A DNA stretch of 64,000 nt from Cyrtodaria siliqua (GCA_037043455.1 JAWPHD010000241.1:248001-312000), one strand, 5' to 3'; shown: positions 11,291 to 24,602, counted from the first letter of the stretch. The notes: generated by a model from the sequence alone, not told the origin. Translations and numbers: made by a program.

Positions 11291-13545
11291 ATGGTTAGAG
11301 AATAAATACACATTTATTTTGATTTCAGTAGAACAATAACATAACAATTTCGATTTAAGATTCGCATAGTCTACAGTATAAGTACCATTTAAAAAGTAGT
11401 TACTTTGTTTAGCTATGATTTGTGAGTCAGTTGGTCTTTTTTGGTGTAATCCAAGCCAAACGTTGGAATTCCTACTGTTAAAAATTTAGGTAATTGATCG
11501 ACGATGCGTAGTAGATGAACTTTAAACATATGAGTCAAGGTCGTCCAAAATACACGCCATACTACCATGTTAAACTAGTTTACAGCCATAACTACCATAC
11601 TGTAATTAATGCATACGTTAACTGTTACCAATAGTTGGGTAGTAGTAGTAGTAGTTGATTGTTAATTTTTGACCTGTTATACGTTCCGCTATTTAAGTAG
11701 ACAGTAAGTGGAAATCCAATAAAAGGTGCATGGTTATTATATATAACACAGGATATTATGTGAATATCTGTTTAATATTGAATTTATTATACGAGTTGTT
11801 TAACATATTATGATGCGAGACAGTGCCGAGCTTCATAAAAAAATATCCAACGAGTTTAATTAATTCAATATTATAAAGCACGCATGTGAGATTCTATTTA
11901 TAACATAACTTCAAACATGCCTCATAACATACATTTATCACAAAATGTGTTTAAGTATGTTGACGTCATAGGCTTCGAATGATGATATCTTATGCTGCTT
12001 CGGTTATTATATGCACCAAACTACCGAAATGATAGGTTCACAACCTCGTTTGAAAACTTTTTAACAAGTTTAATAAAGATTGTAAGAAAGTGATTACGGA
12101 CAAGGATCTTACGAATTTTGAAAATCAAATAAACTTAAAAGTATTTCTTTAGAAGTCAGGTCGTGATAGTCCTTGTCCCAGAAGTGTTCTTACATTAATT
12201 TTATATTTTAAAAGTACATCAAAGTTACCATACTAAAACTTTGCAAAGGGTTTTCGATGTATATGGTAAAGGTATCCCTGATTGAGTAGCTTATTAGTTA
12301 TACACTGATTATAAATATTTATGTCCTCAACGCGACTACAAGCTCTAGAAAAATGAATAAGATGAGAAACATAGACTCAATAAGAAGTAGCTCGGGAAAA
12401 CATTCCCATCTAATTGGGGATAATTAACAAAATCAAAATTAGAATAATCTATCTTGTCATAGATGTTACTTATTATTTCTCAGTTTGAAATAGAGATATG
12501 TAAGTCATGAATAGAGGCGACTGTCAAGTATTCAATACATGTTTATACACACTTGTTGAATGCCTATTATATCAATAGCCAATCGTTTTAATGTTCTACT
12601 TAGTTGTAGAAATTGATATGGTATGTCGCAACTATATCATAGCGACCGAAATGTAAAATCGTAAAATAAGGACTTAAACTTGCAAGTGGACTGGAAGTAT
12701 ATTACAGCAATCACTGTAAACCGTAAGCCAATTTATTTAACTATTTAATTGCGATCTTCCCGTTCGATTATATACTTATTTTGTCAGGTTACAAACTGTT
12801 TTTACTATTAAACTATTTGTATATGTCAAATGATATACATAACTAGACCATTAACTTTCAGAGGTGTCGCTTTGGCTAAAGTAAACGGACGATGCTCTAT
12901 GTACGTACAAATAGCAGTTAGAACATATAAACGATTTTAAGCGTCAGAAAACACGCAAGATGAAGATTGTTTTAAAATATCTTTACGTCTCAAAAACCCT
13001 TCTAAATTGTTTAAAAACAGGATAAAGCTTCATATCTTTGCCATGTGATTTTGAGAAATGGGCATACTTAGTAAGTGAAAATGTGTTGATGTCAAAGTAA
13101 ACTCATAACGGTACATCAATATTACTCTTAATTTCTTATATTATTGGCCAATACGTAATTTTAAACATAACTTACTTTGATTGTAAATGTCGAGTGTCCA
13201 ATAACAAAGTTTAACTTATTTTCGTTTTCCATGAACTACACACGACATATTAACTTCTTTTACGTTTTTGGAAAATCTGCGATTACACATTATTAAGAAA
13301 ACCGATATTATAAGAAATTAGGGTGAACACAATATGTCGACGTTAATTTACCAGCTATATAGGTCAATATACTCAACACTGGTGAATCCAAATACTTGGG
13401 AGCATGAGCGACCGAGAGTCTAGTCAATGTTCAAAGGCTTCAGACAGGTAGAGGAAAAAACTACCATATGGCAGACCAAATAACTGATATATCTAAATAT
13501 TTCTAAATATGTTTATATATTGTCTGTCTTTTTGTCCCTCTCCCC

Positions 13546-13547
13546 TC

Positions 13548-13599
<52 letters not shown>
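13546..13599. repeat. (TC)n microsatellite
   Basis: An uninterrupted TC run of about 50 bases from about 13552, preceded by a C/T-rich stretch. Confidence 0.97.
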
Positions 13600-13602
<3 letters not shown>

Positions 13603-14059
13603 CGTCCGTCCATCGATCCGCCCTATGTTCTGTGCCGTTTCCTTCCGGCTAACATAATGTCAAGATGTTGAACATACCGATGAGTTGATATACACACGAG
13701 GCATGATCCCGAAGAATGACGGGATTGACCGAAATTCACGATTGCCTCTTTCATGTATACATTTGAAGCCATAATCGTGTACCGTGTTCAAAATATGCGG
13801 CGTCCAGTTAGTTGTCTACATAGTTCGCATATTTGCAATTGTTAACACTAATTATTATAATTGTGCAAAGCAAATTGTTTTACATAATAATAACTATTGA
13901 TTATATTACACCAATAATATGTTTGCGAGCGGAAATGTGTTAAACATATTTGATATGTTTCCTCTAATTCTTCCCTCTCATGGGCACATTTTATATGATA
14001 ATTGTATGTAAACTTGATGTCTGAATAAAATTTTAAAAACAGTAATAATTATACTACTA

Positions 14060-14077
14060 ATAATAATGATAATGATA

Positions 14078-14125
<48 letters not shown>

Positions 14126-14190
14126 GTGGATCACAATGCTGATGATGATGATGATGGATAATAATAATAATAATAATTATAATAATAATA
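14060..14190. repeat. (GAT)n then (AAT)n microsatellite
   Basis: 'gatgatgat' repeats dominate 14070-14156, with one short interruption ('ggtggatcacaatgct'), and then grade into 'aataataat'. Confidence 0.97.
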
Positions 14191-15274
14191 TGTATAAAAA
14201 TGGTAAAATAACGAATATTTTTTACTTAATTATATACAAGTAGTTTAAAGTCAGAATAATACAGAATTAGTAAATAGAGGTCTAATGTTAATCTTGATAT
14301 AAAACTCAAGATTATCGTGTTTTCCATTACGTGGTCGGAAAATAAACTTTCATATCCCATCCAACCCCTTCTCCAAGAAATGAAAACGGGTTTGGCTTGG
14401 GTATAAAATACAACCTTAATATTGACTTAAAAGGTTTGCATATTGTAAAATTAAAACATTTAATAGCGAATTTTAAACAGGTTATCGCATTTATTTTCAG
14501 CAACAAATGTTTTTAAATATGTTTTATTATCGAAAAATCCGATATAAAATTCTGCTTATATAAGCTTTCCAATGGCTTAATTGAAATAAGGCGGGACCTC
14601 GTAATGCCTTTAAACCGATTCATATTCGAGACGCTATAATAGGGAAGAAGACGACTATTACATGCACGTAAAACAACTTCCTCAATAAATAAATACCCGT
14701 ATATTACGTTACATTCTGGTCTTTGTTGTACATAATGTGTATATATGAAACATGATTGACATATACTAAATATATGTATGTATATTGTATGTAGAATATG
14801 CTGCTGTTAATTGAATGGTATATGGTTACGTAAGACCTTTCCTTTCGGGAGAAAGATTGAAACTAATCATGACACCCTAAATGTTATCCTTGTTATTGAA
14901 TACCCGTTTGGCTCAAGCCTCACTACCAACATAATTGGATTGACAAAAAGGGTATCGCCTTCAAACGGTCGCCTTCAAACGGTCAAAAAAATTTCATTAT
15001 GGGTTTAATTAAGGATCTAGGGTGCAAAACAAATCAAGCCTACCCTATTTTCATCCCAATTCAACGTAAATAAGACAATCCCCACCAAGCTATTTCCTCT
15101 AACAAGAATGGGTTGGTTTGGCCTGGCTGTGGAAATGTCCAGACGGTGACCCGCAGAGCGTGCGCTGCGTAACATTCATTCTGTCAAACATCTTCCACTG
15201 GAAACATAATAAAATCGCTGTAATACGTTTTTGTCAATACCATTTCAAAAACTAGTATTTTTAAACTTGTATTT

Positions 15275-15610
15275 ATGAATCCTACAAGTCTCTGGTATTG
15301 TTGATATTAAGACAACAACTTTCAAATGAAGTATTCTTACAAGGCATGCACTTTTAATAAATGGACACGATAAGTTTGACTTTAGAAAGGTGTCCGGTAT
15401 AAAGACATTCTAATACGTAATCTTAAAAAAGTTAACCCTAAGAAATTGATCTCATAATTAGAGATAAGGAAGTTGCCCAGTATGTTTTGTTATTTAGTTT
15501 AGCTATGAATGGTGAGTCAGTGGGTATGTGTGGGTGTAATCCAAGCCAAACGTTGGGATTCCGACTGTTATAAATGTAATAATTGATCGACAATGAGTGC
15601 TGAAGAACTT
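15275..15610. repeat. Third copy of the block at 11291-11560 and 26820-27230
   Basis: 'tcctacaagtctctggtatt' at 15281-15300 recurs at 26829-26848. The 'gtaatccaagccaaacgttg' stretch recurs at 11440-11470, 15535-15560 and, with changes, at 27140-27165. It shows repeat structure nested within the segmental duplication. Confidence 0.7.
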
Positions 15611-16229
15611 TACACATTGTTAACCCTTAACTCGCTAAGCACGACTAGCCTTTGTGTCCATTGTAAAGCCAGATCAGCCTGCGTGTAGGTTTACACTGTC
15701 CGGTGGCTGACCAGTCATTTTCACCAAAACAGCCCTTTGTAACATAAATGGAATGGTCTTAATTCAAAGAAAGAACAGTCCATTATATATATGTAGTGGG
15801 TTAAGGGATAAACTATGAATCATACCTCATAAGGTCTAAAGAAAAAAGGTGTTCACAAAAGTACACCTCAAACCACCATTTTAATCTAGTTTACGGACGA
15901 CACTGCGCTACTGCAATAAAAGGGACACATGCCAATCTTGATTTTTTTTTAAAAACACGGTCTTAGAAAATCGGCGATTTTTACACATGACTCTCGCTCT
16001 GCAACATTGCGATTGATTTTACCGCCATGTTTAACATAGTTATATCCCTGGCGCGTCAATAAAGTTAGGAAATGCCTTCTTCGGGTTGTTTATTTTATAT
16101 GTTCAGGGCAATATCATTTGGTGTTTTGTGGCTCGGTTAATTTATGTTTTATTAATTAAATACATAAATAATGTAATTGAACAATTCTAAAAGTAATACC
16201 AATCCTGATGTACTTCCTTTAAACAAATA

Positions 16230-17270
16230 TTCTGTTCTGAAACTTAAGCAGCCAGAGGCTTAATATTTTGCTTTACTATAAGCCTATGTTCATCTACCCA
16301 GTTTATGTAAATGGTGACCATTGAGTCAAATATGGCCCCGCCACAGGGGTCACATAATTTAAACAGATTTATTTGGGATAAACAAAATAAAAATCGCCTT
16401 CTCTGAAACTACAAGAGCCAGATGTTCATAACTTTTGATCCTCTACCAGATTTGTTCAAATGGTGACACTGGCCTCAAATCTGGCCCCATCCACGGAGGT
16501 CACCGTTTTACATATACATATTACATTACATATAGCCTCATTTACCGTGAAACTTAAACGTCTTCTCTGAAACTACAAAAGCGAAATGTTTAGTATTGTT
16601 CCGTTACCATAAGCTTATGGCTGTCTATCAAGTTTGTTCAAATAGTGACCATGGAGTCAAATATGTCCGAGCCTTAGGATTTTCCTTTTTGCATAATTTT
16701 TTATAGGGAAAAACCTAATCAATTCTTCTTTTCTGATACTACAAGAACCGTAGGGTTAGTATTGTGCATTTGCTAAAGCTTATAGAAACTTTCTTTAAAT
16801 GGTGATCCCGGGGTCAAATTTGGCTCTGCCACATGAGTAATATGTTTTGCATAAACTTATTTTGGAAACTTTTAAAAATCTTCTCTGAAACTGCAAGGCA
16901 CAGATCTCTCATATATTACAGGTAGAATCCTCTTATGGTCCTCTACCACGATTGTTCAAATAGGGTTAAATATGGCCCGCCCAGGGGTTCACATTTGTAC
17001 ATATATACGGGAACAACTTAAAAGTATTCTTTTCTGAACTAAAAGAGCCATATTCTTAATATTTTGCATTTACTATAAGCTTATGGCCTTCTCCCAAGTT
17101 ATTTTGAAATGGTGACCGTGGAATCAGAATTGGCCCCGCCTCAGTGGTCAAATTTGGTGCCGCCCCAAAGGCCATATTGTGTACATAGCTTTATATAGGG
17201 ATAAACTTAAAATATCTTCTTCTTTGAAACTAAAATAGTGCCATAGTTTTAATAGTTTGCATACTGTTTT
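16230..17270. repeat. ~160-bp diverged tandem block
   Basis: About seven units. Each starts near a 'gaaactacaagagccagatg' motif (about 16240, 16406, 16568, 16735, 16886, 17036, 17225), then 'aagcttatg', 'gttcaaatggtgacc', 'ggagtcaaatatggcc' and 'ccgcc...ggtcac'. Three related units are at 30320-30740 and a single diverged one is near 29740-29870. Similar sequence is, to my knowledge, common in bivalve genomes. Confidence 0.8.
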
Positions 17271-17479
17271 TGAAAAACATAAGTTTATCATCCTTAGGGT
17301 CAGATATAATTACATTTGTTTACCAATAATATAAACTGATCTGTGATTTGAAGACAAACATCCCAGCTCGTTTCTTTTAAATAAATGAGGTAATTAACAC
17401 AAGGCTTTAGTCGCCGAATTATGTACAATGCTGTTCATGTATGACAATGAACAAGTATGAAAGGAGAAACCTGGAAATC

Positions 17480-17625
17480 GTCGGCCACGATAAATATAAA
17501 AACATATTGCAGTCTGGGTTTGATTGAGACTGTTCATGAACGGTAGTGAAAAGTGATGGCTACCGCTCACGCCCTTTAGCCCCGGATTGAACAGAACTCA
17601 ATATTTAAAATGCCAATAGGAACAC
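17480..17625 (-). repeat. Dispersed repeat family D fragment
   Basis: Contains 'gagactgttcatgaacggta', 'gctaccgctcacg' and 'gaacagaactcaatattta'. This is the reverse orientation of 10180-10290 and nearly the same as 24640-24730. Confidence 0.7.
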
Positions 17626-17734
17626 GTGGTTTACACATACGTCTAGCTTACTTCTGAATCCAGTTCAAAAAAATATATATAGGGATGTGAACTATGTACG
17701 TATATACCGTATCAAGATATAATATTTAAACACT

Positions 17735-17865
17735 CACAACCATAAAAGTGTTGACAACAGGGATGGTCAGCGGCAAAAGGAAAGCTAGGAGTTTAAACCA
17801 GGGCGCATCAATCCGCACCTTGTTTTCATTCCAAATAAACAGGACCTTGCAAATACAAACGTCGT
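17735..17865 (-). mobile_element. Solo 3' end of Penelope-like element (family P), diverged
   Basis: The reverse complement keeps the order 'gtcctgtttatttggaatga', 'tttaaactcctagc', 'gctgaccat', 'gttgtcaaca'. It corresponds to the copy at 9275-9400. A shorter remnant lies at about 30770-30830. Confidence 0.55.
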
Positions 17866-18265
17866 ACGCTCCCAACACCGGCTGAAGATATATTATAATT
17901 TAAAGCCATTGAATCGTAGTACGGGATAAGTTTTACGGCGCTACACTGCATTAAACGAAGACTAGGTTTTAATTGGTTTCAAACCAAATAAATAAACACA
18001 GGTACAATTTATTTTACACACGCAGACGCTTTATTTACTGAGCTATGGGATATGTATAGGAATGACACGGATAAATAAATACATCGGATGAAAACAGATT
18101 AACGTGTGTTTGTGTCGAGTGGGTAAACAATGCCACTTTTTGTCGGTTCATCTGTACTTGTATTCATTAGTTTTAGCTTTTCTTTTATTTGAAGTTTCAT
18201 ATTTATATAAAACACAGCTCGGGAGCTTTGAACGATTGTGAACTTTTAACGTTTATGTTTACATA

Positions 18266-18799
18266 AAAAACACCTGTTTTATTAATAACCTAATTGGATC
18301 TGCACGCTACCTGTTGTATGATTAGAGTCAACGCAGCGCATATGGAATACAGCATATGTTTACACTGAGGTTATGAACATATGTATGCGGCATAGTGTGT
18401 AAAGTTTAATTAAATTCAATTTATTTGATAAGTTGTAACGCTTCCAAATACTTCGTTAACTGTTTCATTTTACGTTTAAACAAGCATACCCAGCCTCTAA
18501 AGTACATGTTCCACAGTATGAGTTGTCCGTCCATTTGTTAATACTTGGGAACACCATAATTTTACTAATCGATTTTTCCAAAAGTCCCTCGAACGATTGT
18601 TTTCAATACGATCTCGGAGAAGTTCGACTATACAACGAATTGATGCATGCGCTGCATGATCGTTATCCTGGATTATTAACAGAATGACAATGTATTGCTA
18701 TATAATAAGCAGTATCCGATTTTGACCCAATTTGACACAACCGTTAATTTGAGTATCAGTAAGAGACTTTGCTTATTAAAAAATATCTGAACGAAAAAA
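18266..18799. other. Non-coding interval
   Basis: No repeat, RNA or coding feature recognised. Confidence 0.4.
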
Positions 18800-18802
18800 G
18801 GC

Positions 18803-18985
18803 TTATTCAAGCTAACCGGTAGGCCTTATTGCCTACTGACCGTTCCAATTCGGTAAACCTGTCTTCACCACCCTTTCTGTTGTTTTTTGTCTTTCAAGTC
18901 CTTGTTTGCAGTACAGTGCGAACCTACGATGCCATTGCGTTCGGACGCTGTGGTTTCTATAGGACTCTATATCTCATTTTTGTGA
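18803..18985 (+). mobile_element. Solo 3' end of Penelope-like element, subfamily P2
   Basis: Nearly identical to 41363-41548, which follows the reverse transcriptase fragment at 40608-41048. Shared landmarks are 'attcaagctaacc', 'ttattgcctactgaccgttc', 'ctgtcttcaccaccctttct', 'gtttgcagtacagtgcg' and 'ttcggacgctgtggtttcta'. The 64-codon frame 18829-19023 falls in this 3' end and is not a gene. Confidence 0.85.
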
Positions 18986-19485
18986 ACGAGATTAGCTTAA
19001 ATAAACCAATTCAGAATTTATAACATTTGACTGGATGGTTTATTTCAATTAAAAAAAGGGATACGTGTGGCAATAAGAGGTAAATTTTACGTCGCGTGTG
19101 TTACAGAGGTAAATTTCTCGATTAAGCAAACGTTTCCTGTCCAGCTATACCTCCAATCCGCTTCACATAATTAGTTGACAAATTACGAACGTATGTATCA
19201 CCAACACATGGTCGCATGCAATTCGGGGTCATATGTTTCAGTCAATTTCAAGGGTCCATAAATAAAATGTATCCGTCAAAATGCAAATTTCAGATCATGT
19301 CAAGCTGAATCATCAACATGTGTTATTTTTTTAAATGCTCTTTTTTAAATGCGGCAGATAGTTAGTTTTGCAAGCGTATCGGCAATATTAACACCTGTTA
19401 ATTTATTGACAGATATGTTCTAATTTTGAATGTTACTGCTTTAAAAAGAACTATATTTATAGCAATTCACGAAACGAAGATTCTA

Positions 19486-20771
19486 CCCAGGAAAAGTGGG
19501 TGGTCTGCCTCCACCAAAAATAAAATCGACCGTCATAAATATATAACCTTACATGTGTTGAAATGACGTAAAACACGATACAGAAAATACAAACAAACAA
19601 ACAAACAAACAAGCAAACAAACTAACAAACAAACTAACAAACAAACTAACAAACAAACTGACGAACAAACAAAGAAACAAGTGTGCATACATTTGTATTT
19701 ACTTAGTATACTATTCACAAATAATCGAACTTTAAAAAATCAATATAGTCTGTTTGAATATGTTGATTGAATAGCGTATCGGGGTTCAAGTTTGACAGGC
19801 TGGTGTTTTTTGTTCAATAGTATAATTTGAAAGCAACATCATAATTGACAATTCTATTATATTTCTTAATTGCATGTTGTAGAACCAGTAATGGTGCAAG
19901 TATGGTATCATCTAGTTGGTTGATTTAAAAATCCAGATGGACATACTCTATATGATTTTAGCATGTTAATTGCAACTTCCAATAACTGGTATGTATGTAG
20001 AGTACACCAATCTTTACGACCATGTTATACGTTTTTTTAAATAGTGTCTTGTAATACTCATTACATGCAATGGATTCATTACTTTTCATTAGATACATTA
20101 TTGGATACGTGTTCGGCAGTCAGTTCATTGGCTTCCAAATGATCTTTATCGCGTGTTTTTTAAATAATCTTTTACCGAATGACACAAATGTATAAAATAT
20201 AAATTATAAACGTAAATAACATAACAGCACCCTAAGAACATTTTACACTATTTACAACAATCACATCAATATAGAATAATTTAAATGCAAATTGTGAAAA
20301 AAAAGACCGCGACATAGCGTGCCATACTCAAATACCGACATGAGTAACATTGAAAATCAAAAAAACGCATTAGAAGTCAGGATGGAGTGAGTATGACAAA
20401 AATGACTCGTAACTTACAGATTAATTTTGTCCTGGTTGTACACGTTAAATACTGTCAAGAAATACTGCTTTAAAACCCACGAGAAAGCCTCTGTTTCATC
20501 AAGTTTACGTTTCCATTATCTTTATTTCCGTGGACGGTGAGTGTGTTTGGGGGTGGGGGGGGGGGACTAGGCGTGTTTTCATGGACTCGCTACGCCACTG
20601 GAAGATATATACCCACATCAAGTTTAATCCCATTATCATAAGTAGTATTAATGTACATTAAGACTTAAATGTGTTTGTATGGTGATTAACCTCATTGTCA
20701 ACACAAGTAAGGTTATATATGACGGTCGATTTTTATTTTGTGGTGGAGGCAGACCACCCACTTTTCCTGGG
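19486..20771. mobile_element. 1.29-kb element with ~80-bp inverted ends at TA sites
   Basis: The left end 'cccaggaaaagtgggtggtc' at 19486 is the exact inverse of the right end finishing at 20771. Similarity continues inward for about 80 bases, including 'tgcctccacca', 'aatcgaccgtcata' and 'aaccttac'. TA flanks both ends (19484-19485 and 20772-20773), as expected for Tc1/mariner-type target duplication. The length fits that superfamily, but I find no transposase frame, so it is probably non-autonomous or badly decayed. Superfamily is an inference. Confidence 0.7.
19588..19680. repeat. (CAAA)n-type microsatellite
   Basis: 'acaaacaaacaaac' repeats with 'ctaa' and 'ctga' variants. It produces the minus-strand L/V/C-rich frame at 19533-19718, which is not a gene. 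It lies inside the 1.29-kb element. Confidence 0.95.
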
Positions 20772-20773
20772 TA

Positions 20774-21699
20774 AAACCAGCACTGTACACCACCCACCAT
20801 CCGTAAGAATGCACACTTTATCACTTACAAGTCGATAAACTGTGTATAATTATCAACGTAACACAGGGATGTATTGTCTTTAGTTTAATGATTTACATTA
20901 CGTGTGTATGTTGCGACATTTTGTTTCCTTATAACATAAGATTAAACAAATATATACGTTTAAATAGTGTAAATGATAAATTGTAACCAATAATTAGTGT
21001 TTCATCAATACATCGGTATTAATGCTCATTTACAACTACATTCAGTCTAATACTGAACTCCTTTCTATGTAATGAATGCATTAAGCGAAAATAGCAAGTT
21101 CTCATCTTGGACATTTTACAAAGTAAACACCTATTAAGGGATGCAATGCTTATGTTATAGAATATGCTGGCGTTGATTGGCTGTAAAGAATGGCAGTAAT
21201 TATACTAAATAGCTACCGTTTCAGTCACGATATAGGTGTTGCGGAACTTCACGTGTTATTATGTTGGATTTATTTCTTATCTTACTAATCACCGTGAACA
21301 GTAAGTCAAATTAATCTTATTAATTTAATTGCTTCCTTTTAATTAGATTATAACTTGTGGACGGGTATCTATTTTCTCTGGACTCTACCATTTTAAAAGT
21401 CTTAAACATTATAATAATAGATACTCGTTTAGCAGAATGAGTCTGTAAACATTCAGTGTCATAGAGTGATTGGCTTAGCTATACAAAAAAGAGTATGATA
21501 ATGGACCTTTGGAAACGACCGAGCAAAACTCGACTGTTGCATTATGTTTTCTTAACTAACCGTATGAATCGTACATATTTACTTTATACATACGAATACA
21601 TTTTATTGGTTCAAAGCAAATTAGGTTGTATGTTACTATTTGTTGATTATATTGCATCAATTTATAATATATTTAAGCACACGGTAGAAATATGAATAA
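20774..21699. other. Non-coding interval
   Basis: Unique-looking AT-rich sequence. The 66-codon frame at 21495-21695 has no recognisable motif. Confidence 0.4.
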
Positions 21700-21850
21700 A
21701 CAAACCCTTTTGTGTTTGTGATGTCGTTTGCATTTATTATTGCTTTTGCCTTCTTGTTTGTCTGTTTGCGTTTTTGTTTCTGTGTTTTGTGGTTGACTGT
21801 CCTCCTTGAATGCTACTTTCCCTGTCCGATCTTTTTATATTTCTTTTAAA
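21700..21850 (+). mobile_element. Solo 3' end of Penelope-like element (family P)
   Basis: Starts at 'aaacccttttgtgtttgtga' and runs through 'gtcgtttgcatttattattg', 'ttgtggttgactgtcctcc' and 'ccctgtccgatctttttata' to 'tttctt'. It is almost identical to 50245-50388. It contains only the last ~150 bases, a strongly 5'-truncated copy. Confidence 0.9.
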
Positions 21851-21992
21851 GTTAAACTTATACTAGATTGATAAATTCAGGTGCTAATTTTAATGTTTGA
21901 TAACTACTTTAAAATTGCCGCGTATGACTTGAAACATTCCGGCTTTTATAAATTCAATGTATAGTAGCAGAAAATAGAAAAAAGCCTTTATA

Positions 21993-22995
21993 CGAGGGTC
22001 ATTCAATAAGTTCTGTCACTAACGCGTTTTAACAATTATATGCTCATTGTGAGTGTTGATGTTTGATACCAAATAAAAGAGAATTTCAGTACCATTACAT
22101 TGATGGTAAAATAAATGCTGTATCTTCTGTGTTACGAAATATATGGAACATTCAATACACATCACTTATACATATTGAGGCATTTTCGTCCTGAGTTTTT
22201 TTAGGTATGTTAATTGTTACTTTTTTAAATGCCTGTTTCTCTTTAAGTACTTGTCGAAGACCTTTGAAATTTCTCATACATTACCATTTATATCTGTGCA
22301 TTACAAGATTCAGAATTTAAGCATGGTAGATGAAAATGCATTGTCTTAGAAATTAACATTTTAAGCTAACATGTAAAATTAATTTAATGATAAATGGACA
22401 TTAAATGGAAGGGCAGTCTTCTGAAATATCATTTTTGGATGATCAATATTTTCACTAAACATTGTACAAAAATCTACCATAATGTGTTGAATATGAAATT
22501 TAAACACTGAAGGACTAGGATTTGCAAAAATGTATGGAAACATATTAATACTATGAGAATAATTACGACATTTAAAAGATATTATAATATTTCCGTAAAC
22601 AAAATGAAGAAAATCAGTGTTATTTCTGCTAAAATTAAGGGATATGCATTCACTTATATCTGGATTGCAGCAAGACCTTTCCGAATTCTCGATAATCATT
22701 TTCACGAATTATGGGCGAATAACAACAGATGGCGTACAAGAAAATTTAAAAGCATAGAATTATTCAAATAATTTTTACAAAGTTTTGTAACAAGGACATT
22801 TTCAGAGATGCCAGTATCCAAAAGGTGTGGTAGGGGGAGATAATTCAGGGGTATACATAACCGGAAATATTTCATTTTTGTTGTGGAATTTAAGAGAACG
22901 AACCCAGTAGTACTATAAATACACTACTTTATCTCAGTGTAATATCCAGTTCAAAGGATATATGCCTAGTGACAGAACTTTTTGAAGCACCCTCG
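21993..22995. mobile_element. 1.0-kb mariner-like element, no intact transposase
   Basis: The left end 'cgagggtcattcaataagtt' (followed by 'ctgtcact') is mirrored by the right end 'agtgacagaactttttgaag' plus 'caccctcg'. That gives imperfect ~28-bp inverted ends. TA dinucleotides flank both (21991-21992, 22996-22997). The 'gagggtcattcaataagtt' end is typical of mariner-family elements. Internal frames of 72-108 codons on both strands show no DDD/DDE transposase motif that I can recognise. Probably a deletion derivative or unrelated internal cargo. Confidence 0.8.
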
Positions 22996-23059
22996 TACAG
23001 TTCTTAAAATATGGGTTCTTAAATGAACTGGATGCATAATAAAAATATTATTGAATTTC

Positions 23060-23885
23060 TCACTAATTAAACTGAGTGCCATAGATCTCAGATCCGTTTT
23101 CATATATACAGTTAAAAGGCTGGAGGTAATTCCCTTTCATACATATAGCTAATTGTTTTCTGCAGTAAACATATCAAAATGATTTTATCTACGGAGAATT
23201 AGGAAGGATACATTATTATACAAGAAGACTTTTCATAATCATTAAATATTGTTTGAAGATTCTAAATTCAGATAAAATAAAATACATTTATCACATTTAC
23301 ATGATGATGTTAGAAGATATTAGTAAACTGCCATTTAAATCGAACTTGGCCTCTTTTGTCAAAGATAGCTCATCCCGTTTAGGATTCTATGAGGTATGGT
23401 TATTACAGGGTGTAGGGGATGTGAACATATTTTTATCTGTCTTGAAGCAACGCCTTAAAGATAATTTTGTACAAAACTGGGATGAAAGAATACATAGTTA
23501 TTGCAGAGCAATATGTTATACATGACTCTCAGACTTTAATCCCAATCCTATCTAGACATGCTAGATACTTTGAACATTATTAAATTTAGAAAAGCACTTA
23601 CAAAACTTAGAGTGCCTTCTCATAGGCAAAGTAGAAGCTGGTAGGTAGAATAAACCAAATAAAATACCGGGAGAAAAGAGAAAACGCAAATACCATTTTT
23701 TTATTTGAATGTCCTTTATATAATGACAATAGAAAATTGTTCTTAAAATCATATTTTTTATAGAAGACCGAACATGATAATTATGACTCATTTAATAGCA
23801 TCAGGAAATAAGAAACAAATACAATATTTGGCTAAGTACACATACAAAGCATTTGATTTAAGAAACATATCTGTAACGGATAAGT
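23060..23885 (+). pseudogene. LINE reverse transcriptase 3'-terminal remnant
   Basis: The frame 23253-23525 contains 'LKQRLKDNFVQNWDERI' and a following 'SYCRAICY', a pattern I associate with the C-terminal part of LINE ORF2 proteins. Reading on in shifting frames gives 'IIKFRKALTKLRVPSHR', then 'KCKYHFFIFECPLYND', then 'YLAKYTYKAFDLRNI'. That is the order of the post-RT tail, although its zinc-knuckle cysteines are partly lost. Stops and frameshifts break it. It is a 5'-truncated, dead copy of a different LINE from the one at 45650. Assignment rests on motif memory, not a search. Confidence 0.6.
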
Positions 23886-24600
23886 GATGGTAAACAATAC
23901 TATTACCCTACTGTGTGAAATTTTTGTTTTTGTTTTTGTTAATATTGCTTCTATACACCTTTTGTGGTACACCTTTTGTGACAACTGAATATTATATTAA
24001 TTCAAATAGTATTTTATTATTACAATAAATACATTCTTTAAAGTTAGCTTCTGTGCACCATTGTCGTAAAACATGAATTCTCATAATGCATGAAATGAAA
24101 ATTACATTAAAATAGTGTATATTCCTGTTCATGCTATTGTGTGATTTTATATGTATTACATAATTTACTTAATGACATGTCATATCATTGTATCTATTTG
24201 AGTATTTGTTGAAGTAAATATTACATGCTCATCAGTCTTATCAGATGCATGAACTATTATGACAATTGTAAGGTCTACGGCGGGATGCCCTCGACCAGTC
24301 CTGGACCTATTGACGAGGTTAATATAACACATTTTATTCTGTCAACTGTGGTGCAAATACAAGCCGAATATGCACTAGAGTGAAAATCAATACTGCAAAC
24401 ATAATACGTGATATATTCTAATTGATACCATTCAACTGTTGATACACGTAAATGACTCTTTATAAAAAAAAACTACAGACCAATAAAAAAGTAATACTTA
24501 CGTATTTACATATCAGCTAGGCTTTATATTAGATTATATTTTTCCCACGAGAGCAGACGAGACATCAGTTCTAAATAAAATAAAAACAGTATGAAAGGAG
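23886..24600. other. Non-coding interval
   Basis: AT-rich and unremarkable. 'cttctgtgcaccatt' and 'cttctatacacctttt' hint at a short local duplication around 23950-24070. Confidence 0.4.
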
Positions 24601-24602
24601 AA

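Larger units (their letters stand above)
11291..18265. repeat. Left member of an ancient segmental duplication
   Basis: Collinear similarity to 26690-31635. Anchor pairs are 11291-11560 with 26690-27230; 11640-11720 with 27335-27445; 12690-12760 with 28720-28790; 13190-13290 with 29360-29450; 15960-16660 with 30060-30720; 17890-18265 with 31275-31635. Order and strand are kept and spacing differs by insertions and deletions. No gene is seen in either copy, so this looks like duplicated non-coding DNA or an unidentified large element. Confidence 0.7.

Noticed and set aside
22379..22771. Overlapping frames inside the mariner-like element as transposase
   Set aside because: Neither strand shows the conserved transposase words or DDD/DDE spacing I would expect.
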